From CAYGZC01 sp964354225 (GTDB lineage Bacteria > Bacteroidota > Ignavibacteria > UBA10030 > SZUA-254), in the NCBI GenBank assembly GCA_964354225.1, contig CAYGZC010000063.1, positions 1 through 14,946 of the forward strand: a stretch of DNA of 14,946 nucleotides, read 5' to 3'. Every line of letters starts with the position of its first letter. Position 1 is the stretch's first letter. A program made the translations under genes and the position numbers. This document shows, piece after piece, positions 7,833 to 13,220 of this stretch. The notes beneath the pieces were generated by a model. That model made no database searches. It had not been told where the DNA came from and was given only the letters and a program-made list of their open reading frames with translations.

Positions 7833-9365
7833 TTATTTTGTTAGTTCTTTTAAATATTTTTCCATCTCTGCCTGAACATTTTTCAATTCGGCTTCCAGTT
7901 TTTCAATCTCTATTTGCACTGCTACAATATCAACCTCTGTTTCCTCCTCAAACGTATCGACATATCGGGGAATGTTTAAGTTGAATTCGTTTTCTTTTAT
8001 TTCATCAAACGTTGCGACGTAAGAATATTGCTCTTCGATAACTCCGGGTTGTAACTCCCCAGTATTGAATTTGCGGTATGTTGCCACAATATGGTTGATA
8101 TCTTCTTCACGTAGTCTATTTTGATTTTTGCCTGCTTCGAATTGTCGGCTTGCATCTATGAAGAGTATGTTGGTATTTTTAGCTTTCCCTTTATTGAAAA
8201 TCAAAATTGCCGCCGGTATTCCTGTACCAAAAAATAGGTTTGTGGGCAAGCCAATGACAGCTTCAAGAATGTTGTCTTCGATCGTTTTCTGTCGGATTCT
8301 ACCCTCAGCAGCACCTCGGAATAAAACGCCATGTGGGACCACAACTCCGACTTTTCCTTTTCCTTCGTAGGCAGTTTCAATCATGTGGCTGATAAATGCC
8401 CAATCGCCTTTGCTTTTAGGTGGTACACCGCGCCAAAAACGGTTGTGAGGATCGGCAGCGGCTTCATCGGCTCCCCATTTATCAAGACTGAATGGGGGAT
8501 TCGCAACCACAGTATCAAATTTCATGAGAGCGTCACCCTCTTTGAGTTTTGGATTGCGAATCGTATCGCCCCAACGAACTGTTGCATTATCAAAACCGTG
8601 TAAAAACATATTCATTACAGCTAATGCCCACGTACTGCCATTGGCTTCCTGTCCATAAACAGAGAAATTATCTGACCCAACTTCCTTTGCCGCTTTAATC
8701 AGCAGTGAACCTGAACCACATGTAGGATCACAAATGCGAGCTCCGGGATTGGACTTGGTGAGACGTGCAATTAATGTTGATACTTCACCTGGAGTATAGA
8801 ACTCACCCGCTTTTTTACCGGCGTCCGAAGCAAAGTTGGCAATCAAAAACTCATACGCGTCACCGATGACATCTCTACCTTGTAAGTGAGATGGGCGCAA
8901 ATCTAGTTTCTCATTGCTGAAATCAATTAAGAGATTTTTTAGACGTGTATTCTTATCTTTCGCATCACCGAGGTTGCTGGAGTTGAAATCTATGTTCCGA
9001 AATATGCCAGAGCCATCTTCACCACCGAGCTTTTCTCGATTTGCTTCTTCAAGATCACTTAACGCAATGTTTATGAGTTCACCAATGTTCGCCTCATTGC
9101 GGCGCTGGAATAAGTATTCGAACGTACACTGCTCGGGGACAACAAAACGTTCGTGCTTCATCGCTCGATCAGCGCGTTCCTTATCGTTGTTGTATTTCTT
9201 GAGATACTCCGCATACTTATCCTTGTGCACATCACTCACATATTTCACGAAGAGCATGGTGAGGATATAATCCTTGTATTGGCTGGGATCGATGACACCA
9301 CGGAATGTGTCGCATGCTTTCCAGACGATGTTATTAACTTCTTTTTGTGAGATTTTGTTTTCCAT
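7833..9365 (-). CDS. hsdM: type I R-M modification subunit HsdM, N6-adenine DNA methyltransferase
   Basis: Transfers methyl from S-adenosylmethionine to adenine N6 at the HsdS-chosen site, protecting host DNA. The 510 aa are full length. An N-terminal helical HsdM domain occupies about 8-140, GEFYTP is at 187-192, the SAM-binding motif I DPTCGSGSL at 213-221, and the catalytic motif IV NPPF at 289-292. The C-terminal ~50 residues are a charged coiled-coil (EIEKLEAELKNVQAEMEKYLKEL), typical for contact with HsdS. The ATG follows the half-S gene by 12 nt, with AGGA overlapping that gene's TAG stop at a rather long spacing. It is the second gene of the operon and is intact. Confidence 0.98.
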   Translation of the reverse strand: MENKISQKEVNNIVWKACDTFRGVIDPSQYKDYILTMLFVKYVSDVHKDKYAEYLKKYNNDKERADRAMKHERFVVPEQCTFEYLFQRRNEANIGELINIALSDLEEANREKLGGEDGSGIFRNIDFNSSNLGDAKDKNTRLKNLLIDFSNEKLDLRPSHLQGRDVIGDAYEFLIANFASDAGKKAGEFYTPGEVSTLIARLTKSNPGARICDPTCGSGSLLIKAAKEVGSDNFSVYGQEANGSTWALAVMNMFLHGFDNATVRWGDTIRNPKLKEGDALMKFDTVVANPPFSLDKWGADEAAADPHNRFWRGVPPKSKGDWAFISHMIETAYEGKGKVGVVVPHGVLFRGAAEGRIRQKTIEDNILEAVIGLPTNLFFGTGIPAAILIFNKGKAKNTNILFIDASRQFEAGKNQNRLREEDINHIVATYRKFNTGELQPGVIEEQYSYVATFDEIKENEFNLNIPRYVDTFEEETEVDIVAVQIEIEKLEAELKNVQAEMEKYLKELTK

Positions 9366-9377
9366 AAATGATAATTC

Positions 9378-9947
9378 CTATTTTTGTGTTCCTGAAAATA
9401 ATTGGTGTTGAATATACTTTTCCTTGAGCCGATCAATTTCAGCAATCAAGGTTTTTTCTTTGATGCGCAGCTGATATATTGTGAGAATGTTTTTTTGTGT
9501 CTCGATATCAGGAATAGATACTTCCAATTCAGCAAAACCTGACAAAGCAATCGATGGTATCCCACTTCCTTTTGAATGCGCCTTCAGTAACTCCTGACTC
9601 CTTGGGTGATTGATAAACCAAGCGAGATATTCGGGAAGTATTTGAGCTTTGAACTTAGCATTCAACCGTACGACGATAAACGATGAGGAAGCTACCGCGT
9701 CAACTGACGAACTCCTATATATAACAGCAGCGTTTCTCGATCCCTTTGCCATGAATAGAATGTCGCCATCCCGGAGAAGATGCTTGGCCATTTTTTCATC
9801 GATGACGACATCGGGTTTTAATTGGCGGTTCATTTCTCCGTACTCATTGAAGTGTCTCACTTGTAAGTAAACAGCATTACCGTGCATGTCAGGCTTTGCG
9901 TAGACACCTGTTTGTATTGTTGCAATATCTTTTATGTGTACTTTCAA
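9378..9947 (-). CDS. single-TRD (half-size) HsdS-like specificity protein, first gene of the operon
   Basis: A 189-aa protein with one target recognition domain (about 1-148) and one helical conserved region (about 149-185, ending HQLFSGTQK), about half of an HsdS. The TRD signs are the N-terminal IKDIATIQTGVYAKP, GDILFMAKGS at 61-70, and GSGIPSIALSGFAELEVSIP at 127-146. The start is TTG at 9947: an in-frame TAA lies just upstream, and the fold begins right at this start, so the next Met (residue 21) would delete the first strand. The TTG would be about 19 nt from the predicted transcript start. It could dimerise into an alternative specificity subunit or regulate HsdM; both are inference. 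The frame is clean and is not a simple pseudogene. Confidence 0.85.
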   Translation of the reverse strand: MKVHIKDIATIQTGVYAKPDMHGNAVYLQVRHFNEYGEMNRQLKPDVVIDEKMAKHLLRDGDILFMAKGSRNAAVIYRSSSVDAVASSSFIVVRLNAKFKAQILPEYLAWFINHPRSQELLKAHSKGSGIPSIALSGFAELEVSIPDIETQKNILTIYQLRIKEKTLIAEIDRLKEKYIQHQLFSGTQK

Positions 9948-9972
9948 TTTTTATCTTAGTATATGCTCTACC

Positions 9973-10000
9973 AATATACAAAATAAATAACAGATGTCAA
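9973..10000 (-). promoter_or_regulatory. sigma-70-type promoter of the type I R-M operon
   Basis: On the minus strand there is a perfect -35 TTGACA (9995-10000), a 16-nt spacer, and -10 TATATT (9973-9978). Transcription would begin near 9966, leaving a short leader of about 19 nt before the TTG start at 9947. No operator-like palindrome is evident around it. The 12-mer TTTTGTATATTG that contains the -10 box recurs in the tRNA promoter at 10794-10805. Confidence 0.65.
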
Positions 10001-10164
10001 GATTTATTTTTCTGTACATACTCTACAAATATTGAGTCTGTTAATATAGCGTTAATATTTCATTATTATGATGATTTTAATGGGATAATTTGTATCTCGG
10101 ATTGACAATTGATAAAACGTTGATTACTAAATTTTCAACAGATATATGAATAAAGTTGAATAAA

Positions 10165-10458
10165 ATGATAATCTGGAGCCCCTCAAGCTGGGACTTATGG
10201 AAAAATTGCCCAGCGAAATACAGAATTAAAAAGGTAGAACGGTGGTTACGCCCAGACCTTAGAGAAGACAGTCAATTTGCAAAGCTCGCAATACCTGGAA
10301 TTGTAGTTGATAAAATGTTACAGTTTTGGCTTCATCGAAATCAGTTTCATGATAAGTGTTGGCTGAATCAGAATCTCGATATGGTCTGGTCGATGGTTGA
10401 GAGTGAGATTAAACCGAAATGGAGAAATAAAACAAACACAGCTGTAGGTTCAAGTTAA
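10165..10458 (+). pseudogene. N-terminal fragment of a PD-(D/E)XK (RecB/Cas4-like) nuclease
   Basis: A 97-codon frame beginning MIIWSPSSWDLWKNCPAKY. The pattern of W-S-x-S followed by L-x-x-C-P-x-K-Y is the N-terminal signature of RecB-family and Cas4-like PD-(D/E)XK nucleases, and PGIVVDKMLQFW fits the helix that follows. Such proteins normally run to more than about 200 residues and carry their D, ExK catalytic residues later; none of that is present. The frame ends at TAA (10456-10458), immediately after a 15-base stretch copied from the tRNA-fMet T-arm (10441-10455), so the 3' part seems to have been lost at a recombination junction. ATG at 10165 is preferred over TTG at 10156; neither has a ribosome site. 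A weak TTGACA at 10103-10108 lies upstream. It may be translated but is unlikely to be catalytic. Confidence 0.5.
10441..10455 (+). repeat. 15-bp copy of the tRNA-fMet T-arm, inverted relative to the tRNA gene
   Basis: GCTGTAGGTTCAAGT here is identical to the T-arm start of the tRNA on the minus strand (10548-10562). Matching stops on both sides (CA before it here versus AG in the tRNA; TAAAG after it versus CCTAC). It lies exactly where the nuclease fragment ends, as expected of an attachment-site or recombination remnant. The inverted orientation is not the usual direct attL/attR arrangement. Confidence 0.7.
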
Positions 10459-10485
10459 AGTAACACATAAGTAGAACACTATAAC

Positions 10486-10518
10486 AAAAAATCCTAACCA
10501 TCGTTTGACAATTAGGAT
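10486..10518 (-). terminator. Rho-independent terminator of the tRNA-fMet transcript
   Basis: The perfect 7-bp inverted repeat ATCCTAA (10491-10497) / TTAGGAT (10512-10518) is followed on the minus strand by a run of T (complement of the A run at 10486-10491). It starts about 17 nt past the tRNA 3' end, so the tRNA transcript would end here with an AT-rich stem and U-tract. Confidence 0.75.
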
Positions 10519-10534
10519 CTTTCTGTAGTTATTG

Positions 10535-10607
10535 TAGCGGGGGTAGGACTTGAACCTACAGCCTTTGGGTTATGAGCCCAACGAGCTACCAATTGCTCCA
10601 CCCCGCG
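10535..10607 (-). tRNA. initiator tRNA-fMet (CAT)
   Basis: A 73-nt cloverleaf: acceptor CGCGGGG with 3' strand CCCCGCT, D-stem GAGC/GCTC, anticodon stem TTGGG/CCCAA around loop CTCATAA, 5-nt variable loop, T-stem GTAGG/CCTAC with loop TTCAAGT, discriminator A. Initiator marks are the unpaired 1-72 position (C1 opposite U72), the A11-U24 pair, and three consecutive G-C pairs next to the anticodon loop. CCA is not encoded; the sequence after A73 reads CAATAA. The gene has its own terminator and appears functional. It is the only complete copy in a run of three related units. Confidence 0.97.
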
Positions 10608-10639
10608 ATCTGTTTATGATCTTGACGTAGTTTCTCTCG

Positions 10640-10700
10640 TTGGGTTATGAGCCCAACGGGCTACTCCCGTTCCTTTGGAACGGGACTCCACCCTGCAATC
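10640..10700 (-). pseudogene. tRNA-fMet 5'-half remnant 2, D-loop replaced by a palindrome
   Basis: On the minus strand GATTGCAGGGTGGAG matches the start of tRNA-fMet with two substitutions. Then a 21-nt palindrome stands where the tRNA has about six D-loop bases. After it the sequence rejoins the tRNA at GTAGC and runs through an intact anticodon arm TTGGG-CTCATAA-CCCAA (10640-10656) with one mismatch before it. No T-arm or 3' acceptor follows, so it cannot make a tRNA. Confidence 0.78.
10665..10685. repeat. perfect 9-bp-arm palindrome inside tRNA remnant 2
   Basis: Arms TCCCGTTCC and GGAACGGGA around AAA (minus-strand reading), a perfect 9-bp GC-rich hairpin in an AT-rich neighbourhood. 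It shares TCCCG/CGGGA ends and GTTCC/GGAAC cores with the two palindromes at 10724-10770, suggesting one repeat family. Confidence 0.8.
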
Positions 10701-10723
10701 ATGAAAAATTCTTTGGCTCTTGA

Positions 10724-10740
10724 GTTCCGCGCAGCGGAAC
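10724..10740. repeat. palindrome GTTCCGC-GCA-GCGGAAC
   Basis: A perfect 7-bp-arm inverted repeat with a 3-nt loop, separated by GAAA from the next palindrome. Its GTTCC/GGAAC core recurs in the palindrome at 10665-10685. Confidence 0.8.
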
Positions 10741-10744
10741 GAAA

Positions 10745-10770
10745 TCCCGCTGAACGAAGTGAAAGCGGGA
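10745..10770. repeat. palindrome TCCCGCT ... AGCGGGA
   Basis: Perfect 7-bp arms with a 12-nt loop, immediately abutting the tRNA-like GATCGCGGGGTG. Its TCCCG/CGGGA ends match the palindrome at 10665-10685. Confidence 0.8.
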
Positions 10771-10794
10771 CACCCCGCGATCATTTGTGTTAAC

Positions 10795-10823
10795 AATATA
10801 CAAAAATAGCGATGGCAAAGCAA
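10795..10823 (-). promoter_or_regulatory. sigma-70-type promoter of the tRNA-fMet array
   Basis: On the minus strand -35 TTGCTT (10818-10823), 17-nt spacer, -10 TATATT (10795-10800). It sits between the stop of the reductase gene (10832) and the first tRNA remnant (starting 10782). It would transcribe both remnants and the intact tRNA, about 180 nt of leader, as one precursor ending at the terminator near 10486. The hexamers and spacer length are identical to the spt promoter at 11868-11896. Confidence 0.55.
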
Positions 10824-10831
10824 ACACTCAG

Positions 10832-11815
10832 TCATTTTAACCAATTATGTTTACGGTACCATTGAACTGTTTCTTTTATTCCTTCCTCTATTGATAATGA
10901 TTCATTAAATCCGAGTTCTTTCTTTGCTCTCTCAATGCTGAATATCCATGCATCTTGAACCATGTCTTTGGCTTTTTCAATATTAAGGAGTGCAGGTTTG
11001 CTACTGAAAGAGGACAAAAATTCTGCAACAGTGGCAATTGTGTAAATGATTATTTTGGGGATTCGTAACCTGAAGACTCTTTTATTCATGATTCCAGCGG
11101 TTATTTCTCCAAGCTCTTTCCAGTTATAATATCGCTCACTTGAAATAAAATAGGTTTGGCCTACTGCATTCAGATGTTCACCGGCAAGTATAATACCATT
11201 TACTAAATCTTTGACGTGAATCAGACTTACATATGTATCTTTGAAACCGATCATCGGTTGTAAACCTTTATTCAAAGTGTTGAAGAATTCAAAAACATCT
11301 TTGTCGCGCGGTCCGTATACTGCCGGTGGCCTTACTATTGTTATCGGTATCTTGTCCATCAGGTTTAGACACTCCTCCTCAGCCATTTTTTTACTTATAC
11401 CATAAGTGGTAATGGGATGGAACGGAGTTGATTCGTTGACGGATTCATTATTTACGCTAGGACCAACTGCAGCACCGCTGCTGATATGGACAAATCTAAT
11501 AAGATTTTGATTGGAAGTGAGAACTGCCTGCAAAAGGTTTCGCGTGGGAAGATGGTTGCCTTCAAAGTAACCCGCTTTATTCTTTGCTTTTGTTACTCCT
11601 GCGGAATGATAAATGTAATCAACATCTCTTACAGCTTGTTGGAGTGATTCGAAGTTGAAATAATCACCTTCGACATACTCAATCGGAAGATGTTGAATCC
11701 ACTCAAGATTCGATGTCTTCCGTATCAGACAACGTATTTGATACCCTTTTTTGTGAAGTTCTTCTGTAAGATGGCTTCCGATAAAACCCGTTGCACCTGT
11801 AATAAGCACGCGCAT
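10832..11815 (-). CDS. NAD(P)-dependent epimerase/dehydratase-family reductase, candidate ceramide reductase
   Basis: A short-chain dehydrogenase of the extended type, 327 aa. The Rossmann motif GATGFIG is at residues 7-13, the catalytic S112/S113 in HISSGAAVG, and the Y138-x3-K142 pair in TYGISKK; the C-terminal third (about 165-327) would bind the substrate. ATG at 11815 is chosen because the Rossmann strand begins there and a good promoter lies at 11889-11917. A longer frame opens upstream to 11944 but would start before that promoter and add 43 atypical residues. Position beside an Spt-like gene and a GNAT acyltransferase suggests the CerR role known from Caulobacter sphingolipid synthesis, reducing the 3-keto group. 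By sequence alone it could also act on nucleotide sugars or sterol-like substrates. Confidence 0.92.
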   Translation of the reverse strand: MRVLITGATGFIGSHLTEELHKKGYQIRCLIRKTSNLEWIQHLPIEYVEGDYFNFESLQQAVRDVDYIYHSAGVTKAKNKAGYFEGNHLPTRNLLQAVLTSNQNLIRFVHISSGAAVGPSVNNESVNESTPFHPITTYGISKKMAEEECLNLMDKIPITIVRPPAVYGPRDKDVFEFFNTLNKGLQPMIGFKDTYVSLIHVKDLVNGIILAGEHLNAVGQTYFISSERYYNWKELGEITAGIMNKRVFRLRIPKIIIYTIATVAEFLSSFSSKPALLNIEKAKDMVQDAWIFSIERAKKELGFNESLSIEEGIKETVQWYRKHNWLK

Positions 11816-11867
11816 GTTTAATGAAATTAAATATTGAAAAGAAGAGTAATTAGTCTTGGAAACGTAA

Positions 11868-11896
11868 TTGCTTTTTAAACGCCAATCAAGTATATT
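11868..11896 (+). promoter_or_regulatory. promoter of the spt-like gene
   Basis: -35 TTGCTT (11868-11873), 17-nt spacer, -10 TATATT (11891-11896), giving a leader of about 70 nt to ATG at 11973. Its -10 box overlaps that of the divergent promoter on the other strand. A second TATATT at 11945-11950 lacks a convincing -35. Confidence 0.55.
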
Positions 11897-11917
11897 AAAA
11901 AAAATTTTGGTATGCAA
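11889..11917 (-). promoter_or_regulatory. promoter of the reductase gene, overlapping the divergent one
   Basis: On the minus strand -35 TTGCAT (11912-11917), 17-nt spacer, -10 TATACT (11889-11894). Transcription would begin near 11882, about 65 nt before ATG at 11815. The -10 shares four bases with the plus-strand -10 (11891-11896), so the two polymerases should exclude each other. Confidence 0.55.
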
Positions 11918-11972
11918 TTTCAACAATTTTTTATTCATACCCACTATATTGACAACTCTCTAATGGCAAATT

Positions 11973-13208
11973 ATGAATCAAACTCTTGACAAACAGCAAT
12001 CAATCCCTAAAAAGCCGGTAGATTTATTTCAGAAGTGTTTAGACTTTACACGCGCTGACGAAGTGAAAGCTGCTGGATTTTATCCCTACTTTCGTGCTAT
12101 CGAAGAAAACGAAGGACCTGTTGTTCAAATTGAAGGACGAAAAGTTATAATGGCTGGCTCAAATAACTATTTGGGTTTAACAGCACACCCCAAGGTTAAA
12201 GAGGCAGCAGCAAAAGCGGTTGAAAAATATGGAACCGGTTGCTCTGGCTCCCGATATTTGACAGGGACGCTTGATCTCCACAATGAACTTGAAGCACGGC
12301 TTGCGAAGTTCATGGGCAAGGAAGCGTGTCTCTTGTTCAGTACGGGATATCAAACTGCGCAAGGAATTATCCCAACACTCGTGCAGCGCGGTGAATATGT
12401 AGTTACCGATAAAGACAATCATGCCTGCATAGTTGCCGCTTACATGATGGCGAAGGGGGCGTTCGCAGATTTCATTCGTTATAAACATAACGACATGCAG
12501 GATTTGGAGCGCGTTATTTCTCAGCTGCCGCCTCATGCGGGAAAATTAATTGTAACCGATGGTGTATTTAGTACGAGCGGTGAGATCGTCAACCTTCCCG
12601 ACTTGATAAAGGTTGCCAAAAGACATAACGCTCGAGTTCTTGTAGATGACGCTCATGCTATCGGTGTCATCGGAAAAGGTGGGCGCGGAACGGCAAGCCA
12701 TTTTGGGCTCGAGAATGATGTTGATCTAACGTTTGGAACGTTCAGTAAAACGTTTGCATCACTTGGCGGATTTGTGGTAAGCTCTGAGCGTGTCATAAAT
12801 TACGTGAAACACCATTCACCGGCCTTGATTTTCAGCGCAAGCCCCACACCTGCTTCGGTTGCTGCCGCCCTTGCCGCCCTTGATATACTTGAGAAAGAGC
12901 CGGAACGAATTAACCGATTGATAAACAATGCCAACAAAATGAGAAAAGGATTCAAAAATGCGGGTTTCAAAATTATTGATGGACAATCGGCAGTGGTGCC
13001 GGTAATTGTTGGGGATGATATGATTGCATTCCAATTCTGGCGAGCGCTCTTCGATGCAGGTGTTTTTGTAAATGCATTTATCAGCCCGGGAGTTCCACCC
13101 GGCTTACAGATGATGCGCACAAGTTATATGGCAACACACGAAGATCATCATCTGGATCGCATTTTGGAAATATTCTCCAGTGCCGGAAAAAAACTTGGAA
13201 TTATTTAA
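11973..13208 (+). CDS. spt: serine-palmitoyltransferase-like alpha-oxoamine synthase (PLP)
   Basis: A PLP enzyme of the alpha-oxoamine synthase family, 411 aa, full length. The PLP lysine is K259 in TFGTFSKT, the pyridine-nitrogen aspartate D225 and H228 lie in DDAHAIG, and the ring-stacking H150 in DKDNHACI. The N-terminal pattern GFYPYFRAIEENEG ... GSNNYLGL (about 35-68) resembles bacterial serine palmitoyltransferases more than BioF or Kbl. This would join L-serine to a fatty acyl thioester, making 3-keto-sphinganine, the first step of sphingolipid synthesis. The family is often mislabelled as 8-amino-7-oxononanoate synthase or glycine C-acetyltransferase; no biotin or threonine genes are nearby, while a GNAT acyltransferase follows 12 nt downstream and a reductase is divergent. 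Cytoplasmic; no signal or membrane segment. The ATG has only a weak ribosome site. Confidence 0.88.
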   Translation: MNQTLDKQQSIPKKPVDLFQKCLDFTRADEVKAAGFYPYFRAIEENEGPVVQIEGRKVIMAGSNNYLGLTAHPKVKEAAAKAVEKYGTGCSGSRYLTGTLDLHNELEARLAKFMGKEACLLFSTGYQTAQGIIPTLVQRGEYVVTDKDNHACIVAAYMMAKGAFADFIRYKHNDMQDLERVISQLPPHAGKLIVTDGVFSTSGEIVNLPDLIKVAKRHNARVLVDDAHAIGVIGKGGRGTASHFGLENDVDLTFGTFSKTFASLGGFVVSSERVINYVKHHSPALIFSASPTPASVAAALAALDILEKEPERINRLINNANKMRKGFKNAGFKIIDGQSAVVPVIVGDDMIAFQFWRALFDAGVFVNAFISPGVPPGLQMMRTSYMATHEDHHLDRILEIFSSAGKKLGII

Positions 13209-13220
13209 TGGTTTCCGTTC

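Larger units (their letters stand above)
10711..10782 (-). pseudogene. tRNA-fMet 5'-half remnant 3, broken by two palindromes
   Basis: On the minus strand GATCGCGGGGTG (10771-10782) is identical to the start of the tRNA including its upstream GAT. Directly after base 9, two GC-rich palindromes follow. After them CTCAAGAGCCAAAG (10711-10724) matches the tRNA's CTCATAACCCAAAG at 11 of 14 positions, a plausible decayed anticodon arm. T-arm and 3' acceptor are missing. The 5' match is firm; the anticodon-arm match is tentative. Confidence 0.6.

Noticed and set aside
10640..10782. Two additional functional tRNA-fMet genes
   Set aside because: Both lack the T-arm and 3' acceptor strand and have palindromes in place of the D-arm, so they cannot fold as tRNA.
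10640..10790. CRISPR array
   Set aside because: The repeats are tRNA-derived and irregular in spacing, with inserted palindromes; no constant repeat-spacer pattern and no cas genes.
10614..10844. 76-codon minus-strand frame across the tRNA remnant region
   Set aside because: It runs through tRNA-derived sequence and palindromes; the frame is incidental.
11816..11944. 43-residue N-terminal extension of the reductase frame
   Set aside because: It begins upstream of the best promoter (11889-11917). The Rossmann fold starts at the internal ATG at 11815, and the extra residues look unlike the family.
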